This document shows, piece after piece, positions 43,793 to 51,523 of a stretch of 64,000 bases of DNA. Numbering within the stretch: position 1 is the stretch's first letter; every line of letters begins with the position of its first letter. The translations under genes and the position numbers were made by a program. The stretch is from contig CAWHYG010000010.1 of NCBI GenBank assembly GCA_963833505.1, positions 62,001 to 126,000 on the forward strand, given 5' to 3'. The DNA is from CAWHYG01 sp963833505. GTDB taxonomy: Bacteria > Eisenbacteria > RBG-16-71-46 > CAIMUX01. A model generated the notes under the pieces. The model saw nothing but the letters and a program-made list of their open reading frames with translations. It did no database searches and had not been told where the DNA came from.

Positions 43793-45694
43793 CTATTGCC
43801 CGTTGCCGCTGGCCTGAGAAGGAGTTTTCGCGCTGCCCTTCAAGAGATCCAGCAACTTTTTGGCGAAGGCATGATTCGGATCGATGGCCAGAGCCTTCTG
43901 GAGAACCTGGACGGCCTGGGCGGTGCTGCCCTGGGACGCGAGCGCCTGGCCGTAGTAGGCCCATCCGTCCGCGTTGTTGGCGTCCGCCTCGGTGGCGTCC
44001 TTGAGAACCCCGCCGGCCTGCACCCAGTTGGATTGCTTGAGGTAGGCCAGCCCCAGACCCCTCATCGTCGCCGCGTTCTTGGGATCGAGCTCTCGGGCCG
44101 CCTTGTACTCGACGACCGCGGCGGCCAGGGAGTCGGATGCGCCCGGGGTCGTAGGCGGGAAGGAGAGCAGGGAATTGGCCAGATAGACGTGGCCCAGGGG
44201 GTACTTCGGCGCCAGCCGGGTGACCTGCCGGAACGCGACGTCCGCCGAGGCGATGTTCTTCTGCTTCAGGCGGGCGATGCCCAGGTTCAGGTAGCAGCTC
44301 GCGTTCTGCGGATCCAGCGTGATCGCCTTCTGGAAGTCGGTGACCGCCTTGTCGGTGTTGTTCTGCAACAGCTCGTTGAAACCGAGATAGTACCAGGCGT
44401 CGGACGACGTGGAATCGCGGGCAATGGCCGAGCGGAAGCTCAGGGACGCCGCGTCCAGGCTCTTGGCTTCCTGCTTGATCTGCCCGAGCTTGATGAAGTC
44501 GTCGGCGGTGAACTTGGTCGTGTCTCGGACGGAATCGTAGAGCCGCGCCGACTTGGCCTTGTCCTTGCCCTGGAACGAGGCGCGGGCCAGGGTCAGACGG
44601 ACGTCCGCCCGGGTGCTGTCGATGTCGTACGCCTTCTGGGCGGCGTCCAGTGCCGGCTGGAAGCGTTTGAGGTTCAGGTAGGCCTGGGAGAGGCCCAGAT
44701 AGCCGTCGGGATCGTCGGTCTTGATCCGGGTGTAACGCAGATACGCACCGGCCTCTTCCTCGCCCTTGCGCTTGTCCAGGCTGTAGAGCAGCGCCATGTC
44801 CTTCCAGGCCGGGGCGTAGGTGGAGTCGACCTTGACCGCATCGATGTACCGGCGGATGGCGTCGTTGTATTTTTTCTCCTGCTGGTAGAGCACGCCCAGG
44901 TTGTGGAGCGTGACGGCGCTCGGCTTGGCGCCCGGCATGGCCAGCGCTTCCTCGTACTTCGAGATCGCCATGCCCCGGTTGCCCTGCTTCGCGTAGATGT
45001 CGGCGACCAGCGTGCCATAATCGACGTCGTTGGGATTCAGGTAGAACGCCTTCAAGGCTTCCGTGGCCGCCTGGTCGAGAGTGCCCTGCGCCTGAAGGAG
45101 AAGCCCCATGCCGTAGTGATAGAGGTCTTCTCCGTCCTTCAGCCCCTTCTGGCCGCTTCCCTTGGAGAGCAACTTCTGGGCCGTCGCCAGATCATTGTCA
45201 TGGATGGCGACGCGGGCCATGCCGTACTGGGCCTCCCAGAGGTCCTTCTGGAGATCCAGCGCCTTCTGGAACTCGGCCCGGGCCTCGGGAACCTGCCCTT
45301 CGTGCAGAAGGACCAGTCCCAGGCCGGCCGGCCGCCCGGGAAGATCGGGCGTGTGATCCGCCTCGAGCTCGGTCCCGGCCTGCCGGTAGAGGGTTTCGGC
45401 CTCGGTCAACAGCCCCTGCCGGCGCTTGATCTCGGCCAGCCCGAAGTGGGCCTTACCCGGCTGGTACTCGTTCTTGAGGGCTTCTTCGAACTGCTTCTGG
45501 GCCTCATCCAGGTCCTGGTTGTCGAGCGCTTTCATCCCGAGCCGGATGGGATCGGCCTCGTACGTGTAGCTCTGCTTGGCCGCCCGGGCCGCGCCGCCGA
45601 AGACGAGGGCGCCGAGCGCAAGCAGAACGAGCAACACCACCCGAGGGGACCGGGCGCGCCGGACAGGCGGGGTGTTTCTGGTCAAAGTCGCCAT
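43793..45694 (-). CDS. Exported TPR-repeat protein
   Basis: A 633-residue protein with signal peptide (VVLLVLLALGALVFGGAARA) and about a dozen tetratricopeptide repeats across its whole length, for example LDEAQKQFEEALKNEYQPGK, AVTDFQKAITLDPQNASCYL and AVQVLQKALAIDPNHAFAKK. No enzyme domain. It would form a periplasmic superhelical scaffold for partner binding. Its partners are probably the other envelope proteins of the same operon: PstS-like protein 34 bp upstream, STAS protein 37 bp downstream. Confidence 0.88.
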   Translation of the reverse strand: MATLTRNTPPVRRARSPRVVLLVLLALGALVFGGAARAAKQSYTYEADPIRLGMKALDNQDLDEAQKQFEEALKNEYQPGKAHFGLAEIKRRQGLLTEAETLYRQAGTELEADHTPDLPGRPAGLGLVLLHEGQVPEARAEFQKALDLQKDLWEAQYGMARVAIHDNDLATAQKLLSKGSGQKGLKDGEDLYHYGMGLLLQAQGTLDQAATEALKAFYLNPNDVDYGTLVADIYAKQGNRGMAISKYEEALAMPGAKPSAVTLHNLGVLYQQEKKYNDAIRRYIDAVKVDSTYAPAWKDMALLYSLDKRKGEEEAGAYLRYTRIKTDDPDGYLGLSQAYLNLKRFQPALDAAQKAYDIDSTRADVRLTLARASFQGKDKAKSARLYDSVRDTTKFTADDFIKLGQIKQEAKSLDAASLSFRSAIARDSTSSDAWYYLGFNELLQNNTDKAVTDFQKAITLDPQNASCYLNLGIARLKQKNIASADVAFRQVTRLAPKYPLGHVYLANSLLSFPPTTPGASDSLAAAVVEYKAARELDPKNAATMRGLGLAYLKQSNWVQAGGVLKDATEADANNADGWAYYGQALASQGSTAQAVQVLQKALAIDPNHAFAKKLLDLLKGSAKTPSQASGNGQ

Positions 45695-45728
45695 GGAAAA
45701 CCTAAACTCCTCCGTAATAACCCCGGGT

Positions 45729-46712
45729 TCATCCCACGGGTTTTTGAATCAACTGAATGACACGAGCCGTCTCCCGTGCCGGAAGAAAACCCTCTCTTTC
45801 GACCAGTCGCTGCCCGCTGGGACTGTACAGGAAGGTCACGAAGCCGGAGGCAGCCGGGCTGATGCTCGGGAGATACGACAGGAACAGGTAATGATACAAC
45901 GGATAGTCGCCGTTGGCGACGGCCACCGCGATCGGCATGGCCGCGCACGAAGCCGTGTCGCCGCGGACCGGAACGATTCGAGCGCCGATCCGGTCAAGGT
46001 CGGGGGGTAGCGAGAAGGTGCTGCTGAATCCGAGACTGCCGGCCTCCGTCGCCACCCGATGCGCGATTTCGGCCTCGGTGGGCATCCAGGTCAGCGCGCT
46101 GGTCGCGCCGGCCGGCAGCTTCAGACAGAGGGCGATCGACTCCCAAAGGCCGGAGTTCGGGTCGGGACAGTAGATCCGCCGGGGCCGGGGCGCCGCCGTC
46201 GAGCCGCCGAGGATCCACGCCCGCAGGTCTTTGACCGAGATCGAGTCGAACCCGGCCTGGGCGCCGGACAGAACCGCGATCCCGCCCAGGGCGATCGGCC
46301 AGGATTCGGCGGAGTCGGCCACGGCGTGGATCAGCTTCTGTTCCTCGGCCGTCGGCCGGCGGTCGAGGAAGGCCACGTCAGCCTGGTTGTTGGCGATCTC
46401 CTGGAGGGCGTACTTGCAACCACCTTCGTGAATGCGGATGTCGAGCGCCGGGTACATCTCCCGGTAGGTGGACGCCAGCCGGGGGATTAGAGCCGGCGCC
46501 AGCGCCAGCCCGGCCAGGATCACCGTCTTGGCCGGCCTGGTCTCGGCCGGGTGGAAGGCGGCGAAGCGCGCGCGGAGCATGGGGCCGATGCGGAAGACCA
46601 GCAGAGCCACGAGTATGGCGATGTAGAAGACGAACCGGACGCGGAAGCGCTTCAGGCCGAAGCCCGTCCGGGGTGTCCCCGGAACCTTTCCGCCCGGCGT
46701 TCCCGTTGCCAT
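45729..46712 (-). CDS. Membrane-anchored PstS-like substrate-binding protein
   Basis: A 327-residue protein with one N-terminal helix (about residues 25-45, FRVRFVFYIAILVALLVFRIGP). It has no cleavable signal, so the binding domain stays tethered to the inner membrane. The rest follows the PstS-like periplasmic binding fold: YPALDIRIHEGGCKYALQEI…NNQADVAFLDR, IALGGIAVLSGAQ, VKDLRAWILGG and PDPNSGLWESIAL, ending SPSGQRLVEREGFLP. The usual phosphate-loop GS(S/T) is replaced by GGCKYAL, so the ligand need not be phosphate. No Pst permease genes are present. FCB-group TonB operons commonly carry such a gene next to a TPR gene. Confidence 0.78.
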   Translation of the reverse strand: MATGTPGGKVPGTPRTGFGLKRFRVRFVFYIAILVALLVFRIGPMLRARFAAFHPAETRPAKTVILAGLALAPALIPRLASTYREMYPALDIRIHEGGCKYALQEIANNQADVAFLDRRPTAEEQKLIHAVADSAESWPIALGGIAVLSGAQAGFDSISVKDLRAWILGGSTAAPRPRRIYCPDPNSGLWESIALCLKLPAGATSALTWMPTEAEIAHRVATEAGSLGFSSTFSLPPDLDRIGARIVPVRGDTASCAAMPIAVAVANGDYPLYHYLFLSYLPSISPAASGFVTFLYSPSGQRLVEREGFLPARETARVIQLIQKPVG

Positions 46713-46769
46713 CTGCCGTTCCTCTGTTCTCCCCGGCGGGACGCTCGAAGCGCGATCCCGCGCTCGACG

Positions 46770-47729
46770 TCAGCGTCGGCCAAAGCCCAGGCCGATGAAC
46801 GGCTTGACGTCCCCGTGCCCGGCCTGCGCGCCGAAATTCAAATGAAGCCGCTCCTGGTACCACGGCGAGTACCGCACCGATGCGCTGGCGTAGGGGCCGG
46901 CGTCGCCGTTTCCATCCTCGTCAGACAGATACGAGACTCCCGCCCCCAGATCCAATCCCAGCTTCCGGTGGATCAAGGTGTGCGAGAGGAGGAGCCCCAG
47001 CTCCTTGCTGGAGGCCCGGTCGCCCGTGCCCAGGCCGACTCCCAGACCGATCCCCAGATCATAGGCCGGCGCGTTGCGCAAGACCTGCTGCAGCTCCACG
47101 TCGGTCAACCGGCTGGTTCCCACTTCCTGGGAGAGGGCCAGCCCGGTGCGGTCGGGCAGGACGCCGGCCGGCTCGAAGGTCCGGGTCGCCTTCGCTTCGG
47201 TGAGCTTCGAGGCCGCCTCGACCCGCATGTCCCGGCTCGCGCTCAGGAGGCTGTCGGTCCGCTGCGCGTCGTCGCCCAGTCCCGCCAGCATCTTGGTCCG
47301 GTCGTCGACGTTCTGCTCGTAGTCCGCCTCTCGGGCCACGGACTGATCGGACTTGGCCATCATCTCGTGCACTTCCTCGGAGAGGGCGATCACGGTCTGG
47401 CCGACCCGCTCCCGGTCCTTGATGGTGTCGCCCAGAAGCTGGCGCTTGGACTGCAGCTCGTCGAGCTTCTTGACGCTGTCGGCCAGGCTGGCCGCGAGCA
47501 GCGCTCTCCTGGCCGTCATGACGGAATCGGCCTGGTCCAGGGCGCGCTGACTGGCGGCTTCGGTCGACAAGCGGATCTTGTCCTTGGCTTCGCGCGTGGC
47601 GGTGCCGTAGCGGTTCAGATACCAGTGCCCTACTCCCACGAAGATCAGAGCGGCGATGACGAGATCGAGCAGGAAGAACGCGTGGCCCTTCTGCAGCCGG
47701 AATTGTGGTTTGGGAAGACCTCGGTCCAT
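46770..47729 (-). CDS. TM-anchored coiled-coil protein with a C-terminal barrel-like region, function unknown
   Basis: A 319-residue protein of unusual layout. One membrane helix (about 18-36, FFLLDLVIAALIFVGVGHWY) is followed by a coiled coil of some 120 residues (about 45-165). The last 100 residues consist of alternating Gly/aromatic strands: DLGIGLGVGLGTG, KLGLDLGAGVSYLS, GPYASASVRYSPWYQERLHL, KPFIGLGFGRR. That end looks like outer-membrane beta-hairpins, so the chain could span from inner to outer membrane. Nothing similar is known to me. It is 10 bp from the next coiled-coil gene and in the operon ending with exbB, exbD, exbD, tonB. Confidence 0.7.
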   Translation of the reverse strand: MDRGLPKPQFRLQKGHAFFLLDLVIAALIFVGVGHWYLNRYGTATREAKDKIRLSTEAASQRALDQADSVMTARRALLAASLADSVKKLDELQSKRQLLGDTIKDRERVGQTVIALSEEVHEMMAKSDQSVAREADYEQNVDDRTKMLAGLGDDAQRTDSLLSASRDMRVEAASKLTEAKATRTFEPAGVLPDRTGLALSQEVGTSRLTDVELQQVLRNAPAYDLGIGLGVGLGTGDRASSKELGLLLSHTLIHRKLGLDLGAGVSYLSDEDGNGDAGPYASASVRYSPWYQERLHLNFGAQAGHGDVKPFIGLGFGRR

Positions 47730-47738
47730 TTCGGCACC

Positions 47739-48383
47739 TCAGCGTTTGGGCAGCGCATCCCGGTTGGGGAAGTCCCCCGCACCGGTCATGAGCGCGGTGT
47801 TCTTGCGATAGACATTGGGCCGGAGGACCCGGTCGGTCAGGCTGGAATCCGCGGCCCGAGCGTCCTCGAGGCGCTTGATCTCGGTGTTCCAATCGGCGAT
47901 GAGCCGGTTCAGGGAGTCGATCTTGGTCTGCATCGGCGGCAGCTTGGCGGAGAGTTCCGCGGACTGGCTGTCGGCCCCGGCCATGATCTTGCGGAGGGAG
48001 TCGGCCCGCGATTGGAGAAAGTTCAAGTCCTTGGTGTCGGAGGCCCGGACGGTCGACACGCTGTCGATCAGGCTGTCGATCTTGGTGAAGCGGGACTTGA
48101 AGGTGTCGTCCAGCGCGGCGAGCATGGAGATCCGCGCCTCCAGCCGGGTCGCGTTGGTCAGGATCTCGTCGCGCTTTCCTTCGGCCGTCGCCTTTTCCTG
48201 CAGGGTCGTTTCGTCCATCTTCTTCGCCAGGGGCTGGATCGTCCGGGAGTTGTACCAGGCGATGGCGATGAGAGGCACGATGAGGACCCAGGATCTTTGG
48301 AAGATAAATCGAACGGTGGGATTGCCTTCTCGTTCTGACGGCCACTCGTCCGACGAGTCTTTTCCGAAATGTCCCCGTGGCAT
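47739..48383 (-). CDS. TM-anchored coiled-coil protein, first gene of the ExbB/TonB operon
   Basis: A 214-residue protein with a short cytosolic start, one membrane helix (about 27-43, SWVLIVPLIAIAWYN) and a long periplasmic coiled coil rich in Asp/Leu/Arg (LAKKMDETTLQEKATAEGKR…SLNRLIADWNTEIKRLEDAR). It resembles its neighbour at 46770 in the first half but lacks the beta-rich end. No enzyme motif. It is the promoter-proximal gene of the nine-gene operon; the two anchored coiled coils may pair. The start at 48383 is the first ATG in a frame opening there. Confidence 0.65.
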   Translation of the reverse strand: MPRGHFGKDSSDEWPSEREGNPTVRFIFQRSWVLIVPLIAIAWYNSRTIQPLAKKMDETTLQEKATAEGKRDEILTNATRLEARISMLAALDDTFKSRFTKIDSLIDSVSTVRASDTKDLNFLQSRADSLRKIMAGADSQSAELSAKLPPMQTKIDSLNRLIADWNTEIKRLEDARAADSSLTDRVLRPNVYRKNTALMTGAGDFPNRDALPKR

Positions 48384-48813
48384 TGCTGATGCTCCCCAAG
48401 CCCAACTGATTGGACGCCGGTTGCGGCGTGCGCGATTGTTCGGTTCCGGGTCTGCCCTGTTTTACGGCTTTGGAGACTGAGTTCGGATCGCGGCGCCGCC
48501 GCGACCACAGAACTGGCGCAGGCACGTTCGGGCGGGACGGCCCCAGGAACGGAGACGGGAGACCATGTGTGGGCGATTCGTAGCGCCGGTATCCGTCAGA
48601 GCCTTCCCTCTTCCCAAACCCAGAGGCCCGACACCAAACCCCTCCAAGAGCCCTATCCTCCCCCCGGCACCAGCAAACCTGATACTGGCACTTCCGGCGA
48701 CTTTCGCAAGCAGAAAGTCATCGTCGAAGCGGAGATCGGGGCCTGCCGGCGCAAGGCCGGGATCGCGCCCGTCGGAGCTGTTAACACCGCCGGAGCCTGG
48801 TTGGATCGAGCAG
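48384..48813. other. 430-bp gap with no convincing gene
   Basis: Separates the nine-gene operon from the tolR gene. It should hold the operon's promoter. A frame starting MCGRF at 48565 recalls the SRAP peptidase start but loses all similarity after five residues. The stretch is otherwise featureless, with a pyrimidine-rich patch at 48610-48680. Confidence 0.4.
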
Positions 48814-49245
48814 TCAGGGATGTTTGCGGCCGGAGTTGCCGGGGAGCGGCTCGGTGACGATCCCGAGACTCGTGATCCCGGACTTCCGCGTCTCGGCCAG
48901 GACGCGCACCACCACGCCGTAGGCGACGTCCTGGTCGCCGCGCAGGTACACCTTGCTCGACGGATTGGCCTGGGCGATCTGCGAGAGGGCCGAGCCGAGC
49001 TGATCGAGCTCGACCGGCTTGTCGTTCAGGAAGATCTTCCCGTCGCGATTGACCGTGACGACCACGACGTCATTGCCTGATCGCAGGGGGCCGGACTGCG
49101 CTTCCGGCAGCTTGACGCTCAGGCCCTGGACCATCATCGGGGCCGCGATCATGAAGATGATGAGCAGGACGAGGACCACGTCGACCAGCGGGACGACATT
49201 GATCTCACCCAGATAGCGTCCTCTTCGCGTCCCTGAACCGGCCAT
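48814..49245 (-). CDS. tolR: TolR/ExbD-family protein
   Basis: A 143-residue protein (from the ATG at 49245; eight more residues from 49269) with the TolR/ExbD helix INVVPLVDVVLVLLIIFMIAAPMM, including the proton-carrying Asp, and a periplasmic domain (VVVVTVNRDGKIFLNDKPVE, KVYLRGDQDVAYGVVVRVL). It follows tolQ by 64 bp. This is a separate lineage from the two ExbDs at 41.7-42.6 kb. The rest of a Tol-Pal system (tolA, tolB, pal) is not in view. Confidence 0.9.
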   Translation of the reverse strand: MAGSGTRRGRYLGEINVVPLVDVVLVLLIIFMIAAPMMVQGLSVKLPEAQSGPLRSGNDVVVVTVNRDGKIFLNDKPVELDQLGSALSQIAQANPSSKVYLRGDQDVAYGVVVRVLAETRKSGITSLGIVTEPLPGNSGRKHP

Positions 49246-49309
49246 CACGCGCCCGGTCCCGGCCGGCACCGGCGGTCGCCGCCCGCGGAAGCTCCCGGCG
49301 ATCCGGGCG

Positions 49310-50125
49310 TCAACCGCCGGCTCCCGCGCTGTTGCTCCGGCCCGCGTGAGGCGAGGTTTCGAGCACGGCGCCCGGCTTCTGGAGCAGATCCGACGCCACC
49401 ACGTTCATCAGCTCCTGGCCGAAGGAAGTGAGCCGCTCCTCCTGCACCTGCAGGCGGCGGGTGAAGTAGTTGAAGAAGAAACCCGCCGGAATGGCCACGA
49501 AGAGTCCGGTGGCGGTGGCGATGAGCGCCTCCGCGATGCCGGGCGCTACCGTCGCCAGATTGGCCGCTCCCACCGCTCCGATCGAACGGAAGGAATTCAT
49601 GATGCCCCAGACCGTCCCGAAGAGGCCGATGAACGGAGCGGTGGTGGCGGTCGACGCGAGCAGGGGCGTCGCTCCCTCGAGGCGGATCATCTCGGAAGCG
49701 CGCACGCGCCCGAGGGTGCGGTCGAGGATCTCCAGGATGCCCTGGCTGAACTCGCGGCCGGCGACCGTCTCGCCCGGTCGTCCGGCCAGGAGCCGGTGGA
49801 GTTCCTCATAGCCCAGGCGGAACACGGCCGCCATCGGGCTTGAGCCCTGGTTCCTGGTCCGTGAATAGACCGTCGAGAGCGAATCGGCGTTCCAGAAGAT
49901 CTCCTCGAACTCGCGGTCCGCGCGTTCCGCCGCCTTCAAGGCGCGCGATTTCCCGATGATGATCGTCCAGCTCGCGATGGAGAAGAGAAGCAGGCCCAGA
50001 AGCACGATCTTCACGATCAGGTCGGCTCCGGAGACCATATCCCAGACGCCGAGCCCGCCTCCCATCGCGGAAGGCAGAGCCATCGCGGCTGCGAGAACGC
50101 CCAGTCCGGCCGCGCTACCCGCCAT
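49310..50125 (-). CDS. tolQ: TolQ/ExbB-family proton channel protein
   Basis: A 271-residue membrane protein with helices at about 35-53, 165-190 and 200-225. ATPLLASTATTAPFIGLFGTVWGIMNSF and IAEALIATATGLFVAIPAGFFFNYF are the classic TolQ channel helices. The loop FWNADSLSTVYSR matches the TolQ cytosolic domain. It has a GGGGAG ribosome site. It lies 21 bp after the pmbA gene, so tldD-pmbA-tolQ-tolR are probably co-transcribed. Confidence 0.93.
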   Translation of the reverse strand: MAGSAAGLGVLAAAMALPSAMGGGLGVWDMVSGADLIVKIVLLGLLLFSIASWTIIIGKSRALKAAERADREFEEIFWNADSLSTVYSRTRNQGSSPMAAVFRLGYEELHRLLAGRPGETVAGREFSQGILEILDRTLGRVRASEMIRLEGATPLLASTATTAPFIGLFGTVWGIMNSFRSIGAVGAANLATVAPGIAEALIATATGLFVAIPAGFFFNYFTRRLQVQEERLTSFGQELMNVVASDLLQKPGAVLETSPHAGRSNSAGAGG

Positions 50126-50146
50126 CGTTCGTCAGCTCCCCTGGTC

Positions 50147-51520
50147 TCAGAGCGTGAACGCGAAATCCGCGATCAGGGCCCCGGGCAAATGCATGCTGCC
50201 GGTCGATCGGCGGTAGTAGGTCGACGAGTCGAGGATCATCTCCCGCTCGGAGGTCAGGCCGATCAGATTCTCCCCGAACATCCGGTAGAAGGTCTCATCG
50301 AAGCGCATGACGTTGAGGGGCGCGGCGATCTTCCCGCCCTCGACCCAGAAGCAGGCGAAACGGGTCATCCCGGTCATCCGGGCGGCCGGCCGATCGGAGT
50401 AGTTCAGGTAGTGCAGGTTGTTGATGTAGACGCCGGTCCCGAGCCGGGAGAGGACCTGGTCCATTGGGACGCTCCCGGCGGACATTTCAAAGGATTCCGG
50501 AAATTCTCCAGGGGAAGCGCCGTTGGTCGGCACGCCGTACTCCTTGGCCGAACGCGGGGAAACCAGGCAGTCCTTGAACTCGCCGCGCTCGATCAGGGTG
50601 ACCCGGTCGGGCTTGATGAAGCCGGCGTCCTGGAAGTTCGGGGCGACGCCTTCCCGGGAGTTCTCGTAGAAGCTGACCTCCGGACCGACCTTGACGCCAT
50701 CCTCGATCATGCGGATCAGGGTGGTCTGCTTGGTTCGATGATCCTTGAGCCCGAATCCGCCCCAGCCGAGCATGCCCACGACTTCGGTCAGAGCGACCGG
50801 AGCGAGATAGATGCAGTACTTGCCCGGCTCGATGGTTCGCGGCGGTCGGGCCAGGACATTGAGCTGCTCGGAAGCGGCGGACAGCTTCCGGGAGAACTCC
50901 GCCGGATCCCAGTGGAAGCCCGCGTAGGCGCACTTCACCGCCTTGTCCGCCTGGTGATAGAGGCTCCAATCGAGGTTGAAGGTGTAGCTCGAGAACCAGT
51001 TCCGCTGCCCGAGGGAGTTGGCGAAGCCCGCGTAGATGCCTCCGGAAGCCCAGAGGCCCACGAAGTCCGTGCCGCGGGCCGCTTCGAGCGCCGAAAGCAG
51101 GGCGTCGCCCGCTTCCGGAAGGCGGTTCTCGCCGTGTTGCTCGCTCGAGCGCACTTCGGTGGCGTAGAGCAGGTGCGGATCTTCCGGAAGATGGGGGATC
51201 CTTTCCCTCAAGCCGGAGAGAAGCGATTCCAGGCCGTGGAGGTCGGTCCCGGATTCGCCGGTCAACACGGTCTCCGCGGTCGCGTGGCGCGATCCCTGGA
51301 TCAGATCGACCGAAAGGCCTCGCTGGCTGACCCGGCCCGCCTGCCGGACGGCGGCATGGTTCACGCGGGCGAAGTCGGAATCCTCGCCGCTCATGACCGC
51401 AGTGTAGATCTCGCCCGCGCGCAGCCGGGCCGTCAGCTCGTCGGCGATCCGGTAGAAATAGGCCTGGATTTCGGAGTCTTCCCGGGAGGTGCCGGCTCCG
51501 GGGGCGTTCTTGGAATTCAT
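50147..51520 (-). CDS. pmbA: TldE/PmbA-type subunit of the TldD/TldE protease
   Basis: A 457-residue member of the TldD/PmbA family, the non-metal-binding partner. It lacks the HExxxH zinc site found in its neighbour. The C-terminal half has the family's LTEVVGMLGWGGFGLKDHR, then FQDAGFIKPDRVTLIERGEF, GVYINNLHYLNYSDRPAARM and TRFACFWVEGGKIAAPLNVM. The TldD/TldE heterodimer degrades unfolded peptides and in E. coli cleaves the leader of microcin B17. It is 3 bp downstream of tldD. Confidence 0.9.
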   Translation of the reverse strand: MNSKNAPGAGTSREDSEIQAYFYRIADELTARLRAGEIYTAVMSGEDSDFARVNHAAVRQAGRVSQRGLSVDLIQGSRHATAETVLTGESGTDLHGLESLLSGLRERIPHLPEDPHLLYATEVRSSEQHGENRLPEAGDALLSALEAARGTDFVGLWASGGIYAGFANSLGQRNWFSSYTFNLDWSLYHQADKAVKCAYAGFHWDPAEFSRKLSAASEQLNVLARPPRTIEPGKYCIYLAPVALTEVVGMLGWGGFGLKDHRTKQTTLIRMIEDGVKVGPEVSFYENSREGVAPNFQDAGFIKPDRVTLIERGEFKDCLVSPRSAKEYGVPTNGASPGEFPESFEMSAGSVPMDQVLSRLGTGVYINNLHYLNYSDRPAARMTGMTRFACFWVEGGKIAAPLNVMRFDETFYRMFGENLIGLTSEREMILDSSTYYRRSTGSMHLPGALIADFAFTL

Positions 51521-51523
51521 GGC

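Noticed and set aside
43628..45760. A 710-codon open frame on the plus strand
   Set aside because: Antisense to the TPR gene.
48565..49080. SRAP (SOS-associated peptidase) gene starting MCGRF
   Set aside because: Similarity ends after five residues, nothing downstream matches, and the frame runs antisense into tolR.
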